Of a stretch of 64,000 nucleotides of DNA, positions 1-10,771 are shown in pieces. Both the position numbers and the translations under genes were made by a program. Origin of the DNA: Trichlorobacter ammonificans (GTDB lineage: Bacteria; Desulfobacterota; Desulfuromonadia; Geobacterales; Pseudopelobacteraceae). The DNA is taken from the NCBI RefSeq assembly GCF_933509905.1, contig NZ_OW150024.1, forward strand, positions 918,001-982,000, in the 5' to 3' direction. Numbering within the stretch: the stretch's first letter is position 1; every line of letters begins with the position of its first letter. A model generated the notes under the pieces. The model had not been told where the DNA came from. It made no database searches and saw only the letters and a program-made list of their open reading frames with translations.

Positions 1-738
1 GAACGGCTGGAGCGGGAGTTCTCCCTTGACCTGATCACCACGGCACCGACGGTTGTGTACAAGATTCACAAGACCGACGGCGAACTGCTGGAGATCGAGT
101 CCGCCTCCCGCATGCCGGAGCCCCAATATATCGATACCATCGAGGAACCGTTCATCCTGGCGCATATCCATGTGCCCAACGATTTCGTGGGCGGCGTGCT
201 GGCGCTCTGTGAGGAGAAGCGCGGCATGCAGCGGGAGATCAAATACCTGACCCCCACCCGGGTGATGGTGGTCTATGAGCTGCCCCTGAACGAAATCGTG
301 CTGGACTTCTATGACCGGCTCAAGTCCCTGACCAAGGGGTACGCCTCCCTCGACTACGAACACCTCGACTTCCGTCCCAGTGACTTGGTGCGGATGAATA
401 TCCTGATCAACGGCGAAGTGGTGGATGCCCTTTCCCTGATCGTGCACCGGGACAAGGCCTATTTCCGGGGACGAGACCTGGTCTCCAAGATGAAGGAACT
501 GATCCCGCGCCAGATGTTCGAAGTGGCGATCCAGGCCGCCATCGGTAACAAGGTGATTGCCCGGGAGACCGTGAAGGCGCTGCGCAAGGACGTGCTGGCA
601 AAGTGTTACGGCGGCGACATCTCCCGGAAGCGCAAGCTGCTGGAGAAGCAGAAGGAAGGCAAGAAGCGTATGAAGAACGTCGGGAACGTGGAGTTGCCGC
701 AGGAAGCGTTTCTGGCCATCCTGAAAGTCGAAGATTAA
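1..738 (+). CDS. lepA: Elongation factor 4 (LepA), 3' part
   Basis: Ribosome back-translocating GTPase of the LepA/EF4 family. Only the last 245 codons are present; the frame is open from base 1, so the G domain and domain II lie outside the window (the family is about 600 residues). The start of the fragment reads [13 protein letters not shown], typical of LepA domain III. The last 60 residues carry the LepA-specific C-terminal domain with [20 protein letters not shown] and KKRMK, which distinguishes it from EF-G. lepB follows after 18 bp, the usual lepA-lepB pairing. Confidence 0.97.
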   Translation, partial: ERLEREFSLDLITTAPTVVYKIHKTDGELLEIESASRMPEPQYIDTIEEPFILAHIHVPNDFVGGVLALCEEKRGMQREIKYLTPTRVMVVYELPLNEIVLDFYDRLKSLTKGYASLDYEHLDFRPSDLVRMNILINGEVVDALSLIVHRDKAYFRGRDLVSKMKELIPRQMFEVAIQAAIGNKVIARETVKALRKDVLAKCYGGDISRKRKLLEKQKEGKKRMKNVGNVELPQEAFLAILKVED

Positions 739-756
739 CGAGAGGACTAGGTGGTA

Positions 757-1431
757 ATGGCTGAAAAGAACGAGTTGAAGCCGGAACATGCTCCGGAGCA
801 GCAGACAGCAGTGCACGGCGGCGGTAAAAGCCTGTTCCGGGAATACGCCGAGTCAATTGTCATCGCCGTCATTCTTGCCCTGTTCATCCGGGCCTATATT
901 GTTCAGGCGTTCAAGATTCCTTCCGGCTCCATGGAGGATACGCTGCTGGTCGGCGACCATCTGCTGGTCAGCAAGTTTATCTACGGTACGAAACTACCCT
1001 TCAGCGACACCGTGGTACTGAAGCTGCGCGACCCCCGGCGCGGCGACGTGGTGGTGTTCGAGTATCCCGAAGACCCACGCAAGGACTTCATCAAGCGGAT
1101 CATCGGTCTGCCGGGGGACGTGGTGGAGGGAAAGAACAAAAAGGTTTACGTGAACGGCGTTCTGTATGAAAATCCCCACGCCGTCCACAAAGAGACGGAA
1201 ATCATTCCACCGGAGCAGAACCCCCGCGATACCTTCGGTCCGATCACGGTGCCGGAGAACTCCTATTTCGTGATGGGGGATAACCGCGATCGCTCCTACG
1301 ACAGCCGTTTCTGGAAGTTTGTGCGCCGCGATCAGTTGAAGGGACTCGCCTTCATCAAGTACTGGTCCATCGAGGGGGCCTGGTACAAATTCGACATTCG
1401 CTGGCGCAATATCGGCAGACTCATAGACTAG
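757..1431 (+). CDS. lepB: Signal peptidase I
   Basis: Membrane serine protease that removes signal peptides from exported preproteins. An N-terminal membrane segment (about residues 33-50) precedes the catalytic Ser58 in PSGSMEDTLL. The general base Lys113 lies in DFIKRIIGLPGD, and GDNRDRSYDSR is the conserved late box. The length of 224 residues fits Gram-negative lipases of the S26 family without long insertions. A GTG at 751 lies two codons upstream; ATG 757 was chosen because AGAGGA (741-746) sits 10 bp before it, but 751 cannot be excluded. Confidence 0.96.
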   Translation: MAEKNELKPEHAPEQQTAVHGGGKSLFREYAESIVIAVILALFIRAYIVQAFKIPSGSMEDTLLVGDHLLVSKFIYGTKLPFSDTVVLKLRDPRRGDVVVFEYPEDPRKDFIKRIIGLPGDVVEGKNKKVYVNGVLYENPHAVHKETEIIPPEQNPRDTFGPITVPENSYFVMGDNRDRSYDSRFWKFVRRDQLKGLAFIKYWSIEGAWYKFDIRWRNIGRLID

Positions 1432-1466
1432 GGCTCTGGACCCTTTTTACACCGGAGGTTTGAATC

Positions 1467-3263
1467 ATGGATATGTTGGGTGACTGGAAACGGACGGACT
1501 ACTGCGGACAATTGACTGCCGGCGATATCGGCCGGGAGGTGATCCTGATGGGCTGGGCGCTACGGCGTCGTGACCACGGCGGGCTCATCTTCATAGATCT
1601 GCGTGACCGCGAGGGAATCGCCCAGATTGTGTTCGATCCGGAGGTGAACAGCGCGGCCCACCAAGTGGCGGAAGGGGTACGCAGCGAATACGTGCTGGCG
1701 GTGAAGGGGAAAGTGATCCCCCGGCCGGCCGGAACAGTCAACCCCGCCATGAAAACCGGTGAAGTGGAGATTCAGGTGCTGGAGTGCAAGCTGCTCAACC
1801 GCTCCAAGGCGCTTCCCTTCATGCTGGACGAGCACAGCGACGTCAACGAGAACATCCGCCTCAAGTACCGCTACCTGGACATGCGCCGTCCCCAGTTGCA
1901 GCAGAAGCTGATCCTGCGCCACCAGGTGGCCCAGGTGACCCGCCAGTACCTGAGCGACAATGGTTTCATCGAGTTGGAGACCCCGTTCCTGACTAAGTCC
2001 ACCCCGGAAGGGGCCCGCGACTTCCTGGTTCCCTCCCGGATCAACCAGGGGCAGTTCTACGCCCTGCCGCAGTCCCCCCAGATTTTCAAGCAGATTTTGA
2101 TGATTTCCGGTTTCGACCGCTACTTCCAGATCGTGCGCTGCTTCCGCGACGAGGACCTGCGGGCCGACCGCCAGCCGGAATTCACCCAGATCGACTGCGA
2201 AATGTCCTTCATCGACCGGGAGGACATCATCACGGTCATGGAAGGGCTGATCGCCCGTATCTTCAAGGAGGCCAAGGGGATCGACGTCCAGTTGCCGGTG
2301 GAGCGGATGACCTACCAGGAGGCGATCCGCCGTTTCGGCGTGGACAACCCCGACCTGCGTTTCGGCCTGGAGCTGGTGGAACTGACCGACATCGTCAAAG
2401 GCTCCGGCTTCAAGGTCTTTGCCGATGTGGCGGCAAACGGCGGCATCATCAAGGGGATCAACGCCAAGGGCTGCGCCGGGTTCTCCCGCAAGGAGATCGA
2501 CGACCTGACCCAGTTCGTGGCCATCTACGGCGCCAAGGGGCTGGCCTACGTCAAGGTGACGCCTGAAGGATGGCAGTCCCCCATCACCAAGTTTTTCAAC
2601 GAAGCCGAGCTGGCTGCCATGAAGGATGCCTTCGGCGCCGAGGAAGGGGACCTGCTGCTGTTCGTGGCCGACAAGCCCAAGGTGGTCAACGACTCCCTGG
2701 GCAAGCTGCGCAACCAGCTGGCCGCCATGCTCAAGCTGACCGACCCGAACGTCTACCGTTTCGTCTGGATCACCGACTTTCCGCTTTTGGAGTGGGACGA
2801 GGAAGAGAAACGCTGGGCAGCGGTGCACCATCCCTTCACCGCCCCCATGGACGAGGATCTGGCGTACGTGGAATCCGATCCCGGCCGCTGCCGGGCCAAG
2901 GCCTACGACCTGGTGCTGAACGGCAACGAGATCGGCGGCGGCTCCATCAGGATCCACCAGGAGCAGGTGCAGTCGCTGATGTTCAAGATGCTGGGCATGT
3001 CCGAGGAATCGGCCCGCAGCAAGTTCGGCTTCCTGCTGGACGCTCTGGAATTCGGCACTCCGCCCCACGGCGGCATCGCCTTCGGTATGGACCGGCTGGT
3101 CATGCTGTTGACCGGCTCCGACTCCATCCGTGACGTCATCGCCTTCCCCAAAACGCAGAAAGGCACCTGTCTGATGTCCGAAGCGCCGTCCGTGGTGGAC
3201 AACAAGCAACTGCGCGAGCTGGGTATCAGGCTGGCTGCCGCTGCAGCCCCTGCGACACCGTAG
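1467..3263 (+). CDS. aspS: Aspartate--tRNA ligase
   Basis: Class IIb aminoacyl-tRNA synthetase, 598 residues, the bacterial long form with a GAD insertion domain. An N-terminal OB-fold binds the anticodon (about residues 1-110). Class II motif 2 is [18 protein letters not shown] and motif 3 is [14 protein letters not shown] near the C terminus. An RBS (GGAGG at about 1453) lies before ATG 1467. Whether the enzyme is discriminating or also charges tRNA-Asn cannot be decided here, because gatCAB or asnS would have to be located elsewhere. Confidence 0.97.
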   Translation: MDMLGDWKRTDYCGQLTAGDIGREVILMGWALRRRDHGGLIFIDLRDREGIAQIVFDPEVNSAAHQVAEGVRSEYVLAVKGKVIPRPAGTVNPAMKTGEVEIQVLECKLLNRSKALPFMLDEHSDVNENIRLKYRYLDMRRPQLQQKLILRHQVAQVTRQYLSDNGFIELETPFLTKSTPEGARDFLVPSRINQGQFYALPQSPQIFKQILMISGFDRYFQIVRCFRDEDLRADRQPEFTQIDCEMSFIDREDIITVMEGLIARIFKEAKGIDVQLPVERMTYQEAIRRFGVDNPDLRFGLELVELTDIVKGSGFKVFADVAANGGIIKGINAKGCAGFSRKEIDDLTQFVAIYGAKGLAYVKVTPEGWQSPITKFFNEAELAAMKDAFGAEEGDLLLFVADKPKVVNDSLGKLRNQLAAMLKLTDPNVYRFVWITDFPLLEWDEEEKRWAAVHHPFTAPMDEDLAYVESDPGRCRAKAYDLVLNGNEIGGGSIRIHQEQVQSLMFKMLGMSEESARSKFGFLLDALEFGTPPHGGIAFGMDRLVMLLTGSDSIRDVIAFPKTQKGTCLMSEAPSVVDNKQLRELGIRLAAAAAPATP

Positions 3264-3269
3264 AAAACG

Positions 3270-3983
3270 ATGCCCTGCGGCTCTCTGGCCATACTGCTTG
3301 CAGTGCTGCTGGTGTTGGCCGGTTGCACCTCCCATGTTCCGGTCTGGCGGCAGAAGGCGCAGCAGACCCTGGCGCAGCTGGAGCGTGAGGGGGTGGCCCG
3401 GAGTCATCCCGATGACTTTGCCAGCGTCGCAAGCGTCTTTCGGGAAGGTGAACGTCTCCTGACCGTCGAGGAAGAGGCGATGCTGGCGGACGAGCGGTAC
3501 CGCCTGGCCTACCAGAAGGGGATCGTACTGAAGATGGATGCGGCGTTTTATCACGCCCAGCTGATGGAGGAGGCCCGCCAGCGGGAGCTGCAACGCCAGG
3601 CTGCACTGGCGGAAGAAGAGCGGCGCCGGCGCGAGGCCGAAGAACGCCAGGCCCAGCAGGCGAGTGTGGATCGCAAGGATAAGACGGCTGGCACCAGACA
3701 GCAGGCGGCCGGTCATGATGAGCGACCGCCGGGACCGACCAGCTATACGGTGCGGCGGGGAGAAACCCTGCCGCAGGTGGCGGCTCGTGCCGAAATTTAC
3801 AACGACGCCGCACTCTGGCCGCTGATCTACCGGGCTAACCGCGACCAGATCAAGGACCCCTACCAGCTTTGGCCGGGGCAGGTGTTGAAGATTCCACGGG
3901 GTTTCGGTAAGGATGATGCGATAGAAGCACGCAGGCAGGCCGTCCGGCGTGGCTTCGAACAGTCGGTGCGGCCCCTTAGGTGA
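3270..3983 (+). CDS. LysM-domain lipoprotein
   Basis: Predicted lipoprotein with a short hydrophobic signal and a lipobox LAGC (Cys19). The middle (about residues 85-150) is a charged Glu/Arg/Gln-rich stretch, probably a coiled coil (RQRELQRQAALAEEERRRR). The last 80 residues contain a LysM peptidoglycan-binding domain: SYTVRRGETLPQVAARAEIY, then LWPLIYRANRDQIKDPYQLW and PGQVLKIPR. It starts 6 bp after aspS, so it is probably cotranscribed. Likely anchored in the outer membrane and touching the cell wall; the exact role is unknown. Confidence 0.85.
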   Translation: MPCGSLAILLAVLLVLAGCTSHVPVWRQKAQQTLAQLEREGVARSHPDDFASVASVFREGERLLTVEEEAMLADERYRLAYQKGIVLKMDAAFYHAQLMEEARQRELQRQAALAEEERRRREAEERQAQQASVDRKDKTAGTRQQAAGHDERPPGPTSYTVRRGETLPQVAARAEIYNDAALWPLIYRANRDQIKDPYQLWPGQVLKIPRGFGKDDAIEARRQAVRRGFEQSVRPLR

Positions 3984-5092
<1,109 letters not shown>

Positions 5093-5114
5093 ACAACATG
5101 CAGGACGCACCGGG

Positions 5115-5141
5115 ACCCCGCATCCGACGGACGCGGGGTTT
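5115..5141 (+). terminator. Hairpin after ilvC
   Basis: ACCCCGC (5115-5121) pairs with GCGGGGT (5133-5139), with further inner pairing TCC/GGA. Only three T follow, so this may be a weak terminator or an RNA-stabilising hairpin between ilvC and psd. Confidence 0.35.
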
Positions 5142-5164
5142 CGTGCGTCATGCAACGGGAAATC

Positions 5165-5824
5165 ATGCGTCCATCACCTCTGTTGATCACCCCTGAAGGG
5201 TACCCCTATATCGCGTACAGCGCCGGTCTGTTCCTGCTGCTTGCCAGCGGAGCCTGGCTGTTTTCCTCGGCAATCCTGGCGGTGCCGGCCATCATTGTCC
5301 TCGGACTGTGCCTGTTTACCATCTCGTTTTTCCGTAATCCCCGGCGGACGGCGCCGGCTGATCCCACGCTGGTGGTAGCGCCAGCCGACGGCACCGTGGT
5401 CTATGTCGGGCCGGCCCAGCAGGAACTGCTGGGGGAGTGCTGCAAGATCAGCATCTTCATGTCGGTTTTCAACGTACACATCAACTGGGTTCCGTTCAGC
5501 GGCAACGTGATTGACCGGTTCTATCGCCAGGGCCGGTTTCTCGATGCCCGTGATCCGCGGTCGTCAAGCGAGAATGAGCAGTTGGGACTGGTCCTGGAAA
5601 CCGACGGGGGAGAGCGGTTGGTGGCGGTACAGATCGCCGGGTTGGTGGCTCGCCGGATCATCTGCTACGCGGAGCCGGGCGACCGTCTGGAGCGGGGTAC
5701 GCGCTACGGCTTGATCCGTTTCGGTTCGCGGGTCGACCTTTACCTTCCGTCCCGCGTCTCTCCGCTGGTCAAAACGGGAGAGACCACCGTGGCGGGTGAA
5801 ACGCCGCTGGCCAGCCTGGCCTGA
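5165..5824 (+). CDS. psd: Phosphatidylserine decarboxylase proenzyme
   Basis: Converts phosphatidylserine to phosphatidylethanolamine. Short PSD-A type (219 residues). An N-terminal membrane hairpin lies at about residues 17-55. NVHINWVPFSGNVI is the conserved active-site region. Near the C terminus RFGSRVDLYLP contains the Gly-Ser pair where the proenzyme self-cleaves to give the pyruvoyl prosthetic group. ATG 5165 is preferred over ATG 5150 because CGGGA lies just before it and residues MRPSPLLITPEGYPYI match the family start. pssA lies 21 bp downstream, so consecutive steps of one pathway are paired. Confidence 0.93.
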   Translation: MRPSPLLITPEGYPYIAYSAGLFLLLASGAWLFSSAILAVPAIIVLGLCLFTISFFRNPRRTAPADPTLVVAPADGTVVYVGPAQQELLGECCKISIFMSVFNVHINWVPFSGNVIDRFYRQGRFLDARDPRSSSENEQLGLVLETDGGERLVAVQIAGLVARRIICYAEPGDRLERGTRYGLIRFGSRVDLYLPSRVSPLVKTGETTVAGETPLASLA

Positions 5825-5845
5825 CCGGGCAAGGAGTTAACGAAC

Positions 5846-6691
5846 ATGGGGCATGCCGCACATCAGCACCCGGCAGGTGAAAAGTCCGAGAACATCAGGA
5901 AAGGGATTTACATCCTGCCCAACCTGTTGACCACGGGGTCGCTTTTCTCTGGATTTTACAGCATTGTCGCCACCTTGAACGGCAGCTACAGTACTGCGGC
6001 GCTCTGGGTGTTCATTGCCCTGATTTTCGACGGTCTGGACGGCAAGGTGGCCCGGCTCACCGGAACCACCAGCCGCTTTGGCGTCGAGTACGATTCCCTT
6101 GCCGATCTGGTGGCGTTCGGCGTGTCTCCTGCGCTGATGATGTATGCCTGGGTGCTGAAACCATTCGGTCGCCTGGGCTGGTTGGCAGCGTTCCTCTTCG
6201 CGGCCTGCGGTGCCCTGCGCCTGGCACGCTTCAACGTCCAGGTGAATACGGTTGAGATGACGCGCTTTGTGGGGCTGCCGATCCCCGCCGCCGCCTGCAT
6301 GGTCTCCTCAACGGTGCTGCTGTTCACACATTTCGGCTGGCCCAGTTCCTACAAACGCCTTGCCGTCATCTGTCTGATCTACCTGCTGGCCTTTCTGATG
6401 GTGTCCAGCATCCGCTATTACTCGTTCAAAGATCCTGAGCTGATCAAACGTCAGCCGTTCGGCTTCCTGGTGCTGGCCATTGTGCTGCTGATCATCGTGG
6501 CGGCCGAGCCGGCCGTGATGGTGTTCGTGATCATGCTCTGCTATGTACTGTCGGGGCCACTGACGGCGCTCCTGACCTGGCCCCGACGGCGACGTCTGGA
6601 AAAGGCTATCCACCGGGGACATGGAGATGGCCACCATGAGTCGCCGGTCAGGGAAGCGGATGGATCGTCGCCTGCAGGCCGGCATCCGTGA
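5846..6691 (+). CDS. pssA: CDP-diacylglycerol--serine O-phosphatidyltransferase
   Basis: Membrane CDP-alcohol phosphatidyltransferase making phosphatidylserine, the substrate of the adjacent Psd. The family motif is complete: Asp62, Asp65-Gly66, Ala69-Arg70, Gly79, Asp83 and Asp87 (FDGLDGKVARLTG, then GVEYDSLAD). About eight hydrophobic segments follow. RBS AAGGAG lies at 5831-5836. The last about 35 residues form a His/Arg/Gly-rich hydrophilic tail, and its final 44 bp overlap the convergent phosphoesterase gene. Confidence 0.95.
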   Translation: MGHAAHQHPAGEKSENIRKGIYILPNLLTTGSLFSGFYSIVATLNGSYSTAALWVFIALIFDGLDGKVARLTGTTSRFGVEYDSLADLVAFGVSPALMMYAWVLKPFGRLGWLAAFLFAACGALRLARFNVQVNTVEMTRFVGLPIPAAACMVSSTVLLFTHFGWPSSYKRLAVICLIYLLAFLMVSSIRYYSFKDPELIKRQPFGFLVLAIVLLIIVAAEPAVMVFVIMLCYVLSGPLTALLTWPRRRRLEKAIHRGHGDGHHESPVREADGSSPAGRHP

Positions 6692-7118
6692 TCTCCAGCA
6701 GTGCGCAGGAGCGAAACGATGCCCGGCCGAACAAGGTGCCGGGGTTGAGCAGGAGCAGGCCCTGATCGGTCTCAGCCAGGGCATGGTGGGTATGGCCGAA
6801 CAGCACGGCATCTGCCGCCAGCTCCCGCCCCCGGGCGGCAAGGAAGGAAAGTCCCGTCTTGACGCCGTAGCGGTCGCCGTGACAGATCAGGATTCTCTTT
6901 CCCTTCCATTCGCTGACCAGCTCCCGGGGCGAGCGGGAGCCCACATCGCAGTTGCCGGCCACTCGCAGGACTGGTAGCGATTCGGCGGCCTCGAGCACCC
7001 AGGCGTCCGCCTCCCCGTCGCCGCAATGTATGATCATATCCACGGGCCGGACAGCCTGATAGGCTTCCAGAATGCCATTCTCGTTGCCGTGGGAATCCGA
7101 GACGACCAGTATCCTCAT
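6648..7118 (-). CDS. YfcE/MJ0936-type metallophosphoesterase
   Basis: Small calcineurin-like phosphodiesterase, 156 residues. Metal-binding motifs occur in order: DSHGN (residues 8-12), HCGDGEAD, GNCD, CHGDRYG and the terminal FGHTHHAL. Family members hydrolyse phosphodiester model substrates in vitro; the physiological substrate is generally unknown. It converges on pssA with a 44-bp 3' overlap and is divergent from sppA. Confidence 0.9.
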   Translation of the reverse strand: MRILVVSDSHGNENGILEAYQAVRPVDMIIHCGDGEADAWVLEAAESLPVLRVAGNCDVGSRSPRELVSEWKGKRILICHGDRYGVKTGLSFLAARGRELAADAVLFGHTHHALAETDQGLLLLNPGTLFGRASFRSCALLEITDAGLQATIHPLP

Positions 7119-7167
7119 GGGTTGTTGATCCTCTGAAAACGGCTTCGTGCCGTTGGGGAATCGTCAT

Positions 7168-8058
7168 ATGTCACTGAAAAAACTCCTTCTGATCGTTCTG
7201 TTGATTTTTTTCGCCCTGCTGTTGCTGCTTGTCGGCAGCATCCAGGTGGCCCGCCTCCTTCTACAAGAGGAAGGGGAGGGGGGACGCGCCGCCGCGGGCA
7301 GCGTCGGCCTCGTGGAAATCAGGGGGATGATCCTGGATTCCCGCGAGCCGGTTCGCCAGTTGCGTCACTTTCTGAAGAAGGACGATATCAAGGCGGTGGT
7401 GGTCCGGATCGACTCGCCGGGCGGTGTGGTGGGACCGTCTCAAGAGATCCACGACGAGGTGCGCAGGCTGGCCGCCCAGAAGAAGGTGGTCGTTTCCATG
7501 GGGAGCATGGCCGCCTCCGGCGGGTACTACATCGCGGCCCCCGCCACGGTTATCTATGCCAATCCCGGCACCATCACGGCCAGTATCGGCGTGTTGATCA
7601 AATTTTCCAACATCGAGGGGCTGATGGACAAGATCGGCATCAAGTCCACCACCGTCAAGACCGGTACCTTCAAGGACGCCGGGTCGCCGAGCCGTCCCCT
7701 TTCGCCTGAGGAGCGGGCCATGTTCCAGGCAGTGATCGACAGCACGCACGAACAGTTCGTCCGGGCCGTTGCCGAGGGGCGCAAACTGCCGCTGGAACGG
7801 GTCAGGGAGCTGGCTGACGGGCGGATACTGTCCGGGGAGCAGGCCAAGGTGGTGGGGCTGGTGGACAAGCTGGGCAACCAGCAGGAGGCGGTTGCCGAAG
7901 CGGGCCGTCTTGCCGGTATCAGCGGCGAACCGGCAGTCGTTCTGCCGCCCCGCAAAAAGATGAGCTACCTTGACCTGTTAACGGACGGCGCCGAGCAGAG
8001 CATCAACCGGGTCGTCAACGGAGTTGCCACGAGGGGGCTGCAACTGCTGTACGAGTAG
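7168..8058 (+). CDS. sppA: Signal peptide peptidase SppA (36K type)
   Basis: Membrane-anchored serine protease of the S49 family that degrades cleaved signal peptides. An N-terminal membrane anchor (residues 6-29) precedes a single protease domain. The Ser/Lys dyad is Ser117 in GSMAASGGYYIAAPA and Lys169 in KTGTFKDAGSP, 52 residues apart as in Bacillus SppA. At 296 residues it is the short single-domain form, not the 67K E. coli type. ATG 7168 follows GGGGAA; an upstream in-frame start lacks support. Confidence 0.94.
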   Translation: MSLKKLLLIVLLIFFALLLLLVGSIQVARLLLQEEGEGGRAAAGSVGLVEIRGMILDSREPVRQLRHFLKKDDIKAVVVRIDSPGGVVGPSQEIHDEVRRLAAQKKVVVSMGSMAASGGYYIAAPATVIYANPGTITASIGVLIKFSNIEGLMDKIGIKSTTVKTGTFKDAGSPSRPLSPEERAMFQAVIDSTHEQFVRAVAEGRKLPLERVRELADGRILSGEQAKVVGLVDKLGNQQEAVAEAGRLAGISGEPAVVLPPRKKMSYLDLLTDGAEQSINRVVNGVATRGLQLLYE

Positions 8059-8071
8059 CGTTGATCCGTCC

Positions 8072-9124
8072 CTACTTGCGACTGCGCAGCCGTTTATGGG
8101 CTGCCAGCAGCGCTTTTTCCGTTTCACGCCACCCCAGGCAGGCGTCGGTGATCGACACGCCGTAGGTGAGCTGGCCGTGGTCGGCGGTCACCTTCTGATT
8201 TCCTTCCTCCAGGTTGCTTTCGATCATCAGACCGGAAATGCTCTGGTTGCCGTCAACCACCTGGCCAATGACGTTCTCCAGCACCTCCGGTTGCCTGCGG
8301 TAGTCCTTGTTGGAGTTGCCGTGGCTGCAGTCCACCATGATGGTGGGGGGAAGCTGGTTTTTCCTGAGAATATCCTCGGTATGGGCGATATCCTCCGGCA
8401 GGTAGTTCGGCTTGCGGGTGCTGCCGCGCAGGACGATATGCACGTCAGGATTGCCGGCGGTCTGGATGATGGAGGCGCGACCATCGCGGTTGATCCCCAG
8501 AAAGTTGTGGGATGCCCGGGCCGCGATCATGGCGTCCACGGCGATCTGCAGGTTACCGTCGGTACCGTTTTTGAATCCGATTGGGAAGGAAAGGCCGCTG
8601 GCCAGTTCCCGGTGGGTCTGGGATTCGGTGGTACGGGCGCCGATGGCACCCCAGGAAATCAGGTCTGCCACGTACTCAGGGGTGATCAGGTCCAGCATTT
8701 CGTTGGCCACCGGCACCTCCAGGGCAGTCAGGGTACAGAGCAGCCCCCGGGCGATACCCAGCCCCTTTGAGATCAGGTGGGTACCGTTCATGTCCGGATC
8801 GTTGATCAGCCCTTTCCAGCCCACGGTGGTGCGCGGTTTTTCAAAGTAGACCCGCATCACCAGGAACAGCTGGTCATCCACCCGCCGGGAGAGATCGGCC
8901 AGCCGCCGGGCGTACTCCACGGCAGCGGCGGTATCGTGGATGGAACAGGGGCCCACCACCACCATCAGCCGCCGGTCCCGCCGCTGGATGATCTCTTTGA
9001 TCCGCTCCCGGCTGCGGGAGACGAACTCGCGGGCGTGGTCGGTCATCGGAAAGACCTGGCGCAGGTCGGCGGGAGCGATGATCGGGGTGATGGCGGTTAC
9101 CTTCAGGTTATTCGTCTTGATCAT
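8072..9124 (-). CDS. aroF: 3-deoxy-7-phosphoheptulonate (DAHP) synthase
   Basis: First step of the shikimate pathway: condensation of phosphoenolpyruvate and erythrose 4-phosphate. Type I-alpha (AroF/G/H) enzyme of 350 residues. Motifs include VVGPCSIHD, RVYFEKPRTTVGWKGLINDP, GARTTESQTHRELASGLS, FKNGTDGN and MVDCSHGNSNKDY. The start ATG (complement of 9122-9124) has GAGGAA 8 bp upstream. Which feedback amino acid acts on it cannot be told, so the symbol is generic. It is divergent from gmhB. Confidence 0.94.
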   Translation of the reverse strand: MIKTNNLKVTAITPIIAPADLRQVFPMTDHAREFVSRSRERIKEIIQRRDRRLMVVVGPCSIHDTAAAVEYARRLADLSRRVDDQLFLVMRVYFEKPRTTVGWKGLINDPDMNGTHLISKGLGIARGLLCTLTALEVPVANEMLDLITPEYVADLISWGAIGARTTESQTHRELASGLSFPIGFKNGTDGNLQIAVDAMIAARASHNFLGINRDGRASIIQTAGNPDVHIVLRGSTRKPNYLPEDIAHTEDILRKNQLPPTIMVDCSHGNSNKDYRRQPEVLENVIGQVVDGNQSISGLMIESNLEEGNQKVTADHGQLTYGVSITDACLGWRETEKALLAAHKRLRSRK

Positions 9125-9186
9125 GGGCTGTTCCTCGCGGGAGCGTCGCTGCAAACGATCTCCTTTGTACTGGACGGGGGCGTAAC

Positions 9187-9762
9187 TTGTCAAACTTAAA
9201 CCGGTTTATTCCCAACAAACGGGCAGTTTTCCTTGATCGCGACGGTACCTTGAACATCGAAAAAGAGTACCTGTTCCGGATCGAGGAGTTCGAGTTCGTA
9301 CCGGGAGCGGTGGAGGCGATCCGTCTGCTGAACCGGGCGGGGCTGCTGGTGGTGGTGGTGACCAACCAGTCCGGCATCGCCCGGGGGTACTATAGTGAAG
9401 CCGACCTGCAGCGGCTGCACCGGCATGTCGACGCGCTGCTGACGGCGGAAGGAGCGCGCGTGGACGCCTGGTACCACTGCCCCCACCATCCCGATGGCCG
9501 CGAGCCGTACCGCCGACAATGCGACTGCCGCAAGCCGTTGCCCGGTATGCTGTGGCTGGCCGCGCGGGAGCATGGCATTGACTTGGCCACCTCCTGGATG
9601 GTGGGAGATAAGGCGGCGGACGTGGTGGCGGGGCTGGCGGCGGGGTGTCGGCCGCTGCTGGTGCTGACCGGCTACGGTGCGCAGGAGCGGGAGCTGGTTC
9701 CCGGCGATGTGCCCTGCTGTACCGATATTCTGGAAGCGGTCCGCCTGATTACGGCTGTTTGA
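9187..9762 (+). CDS. gmhB: D-glycero-beta-D-manno-heptose-1,7-bisphosphate 7-phosphatase
   Basis: HAD phosphatase of ADP-heptose synthesis for the lipopolysaccharide core. The nucleophile motif is FLDRDGTLN (about residues 15-23), [11 protein letters not shown] is motif II, and Cys/His residues of the zinc site appear in [10 protein letters not shown] and [18 protein letters not shown] is motif IV. The start is a TTG at 9187 with ACGGGGG (9174-9180) about 6 bp upstream; no ATG precedes the conserved motif. At 191 residues it is full length. Confidence 0.92.
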   Translation: MSNLNRFIPNKRAVFLDRDGTLNIEKEYLFRIEEFEFVPGAVEAIRLLNRAGLLVVVVTNQSGIARGYYSEADLQRLHRHVDALLTAEGARVDAWYHCPHHPDGREPYRRQCDCRKPLPGMLWLAAREHGIDLATSWMVGDKAADVVAGLAAGCRPLLVLTGYGAQERELVPGDVPCCTDILEAVRLITAV

Positions 9763-9788
9763 CAGTGTATCGGCTCTTGTGGTACTGC
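9759..9788 (+). promoter_or_regulatory. Promoter candidate for rmlA
   Basis: TTGACA (9759-9764) overlaps the gmhB stop codon; a weak -10 (TACTGC, 9783-9788) lies 18 bp downstream. It is about 70 bp before the rmlA start. Weak evidence. Confidence 0.28.
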
Positions 9789-9859
9789 CAGAGAGAGGCC
9801 GGATACGGGCCGTTCGGAAGCTGCCTCGACCATACCACGTACGAGAAAGGAGTGGCACC

Positions 9860-10750
9860 ATGCCCCCCATTACCAAAGGAATCGTTCTGGCCGGCGGCGC
9901 CGGCAGCCGTCTGTACCCGTTGACCCTGGTGGCCAGCAAGCAGTTGCAGCCGGTCTACGACAAGCCGATGATCTACTATCCCCTGGCCACCCTGATGACG
10001 GCGGGGATCCGGGACATCCTGCTTATCTCCACCCCCCAGGACACGCCGCGCTTCCAGGAACTTCTGGGGGACGGCTCCCGCTGGGGGATCAGCCTCTCCT
10101 ACGCGATTCAGCCGGAACCGAAGGGGATCGCCCAGGCCTTCCTGATCGGCGAACAGTTCATCGACCATCAGCCGGTCTGCCTGGTCCTGGGTGACAATAT
10201 TTTCTACGGCAAGATGCATCTCGACCGGCTGGTGGCAAGCTTCGGGGAAGGGGCGCGGGTGTTCGGCTATTACGTCCATGATCCCGAGCGCTACGGAGTG
10301 GTGGAGTTCGATGGGGACGGCAGGGTGCTGTCGCTGGAGGAAAAGCCGAAACAGCCCAAATCTCACTACGCAGTACCGGGGCTCTACCTGTATGACGGCC
10401 AGGTGGTGGATATTGCCCGCTCCATCACTCCTTCGGCCCGGGGAGAACTGGAAATCACCGATGTCAACCGTGCCTACCTGGCGCAGGGAACCCTGCAGGT
10501 GGAGCGGTTGGGTCGGGGAATTGCCTGGCTGGACACCGGCACCCACAAGTCGCTTCTGGAGGCCAGTTCATTCATTGAAACCCTGGAGGCTCGGCAGGGG
10601 CTGAAGATCGCCTGTCTGGAAGAGATCGCGCTGCGTCGTGGTTTCATTTCCTGCGAGCAGATGGCGGCGGTCATTGACCGGACGCCGACCTCTCCCTATC
10701 GCGACTATCTGCAGCGGGTGCTGCAGGAGGCGCGGTGCGGCCTGCTCTGA
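9860..10750 (+). CDS. rmlA: Glucose-1-phosphate thymidylyltransferase
   Basis: Makes dTDP-glucose, the first intermediate of dTDP-rhamnose and related deoxysugars for surface polysaccharides. The nucleotidyltransferase signature is [13 protein letters not shown] (residues 10-22), followed by [42 protein letters not shown] and [14 protein letters not shown]. Length of 296 residues is typical. The start has AAAGGAG upstream (9846-9852). rmlB, C and D are not adjacent, so the pathway context is incomplete here. Confidence 0.93.
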   Translation: MPPITKGIVLAGGAGSRLYPLTLVASKQLQPVYDKPMIYYPLATLMTAGIRDILLISTPQDTPRFQELLGDGSRWGISLSYAIQPEPKGIAQAFLIGEQFIDHQPVCLVLGDNIFYGKMHLDRLVASFGEGARVFGYYVHDPERYGVVEFDGDGRVLSLEEKPKQPKSHYAVPGLYLYDGQVVDIARSITPSARGELEITDVNRAYLAQGTLQVERLGRGIAWLDTGTHKSLLEASSFIETLEARQGLKIACLEEIALRRGFISCEQMAAVIDRTPTSPYRDYLQRVLQEARCGLL

Positions 10751-10771
10751 CGAAAGGACGCCGTTGCCGTC

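Noticed and set aside
1560-3716. 718-codon minus-strand frame opposite aspS, and similar long frames opposite secA, mrdA, argJ and ilvC
   Set aside because: They are antisense shadows of confidently identified genes in GC-rich DNA.
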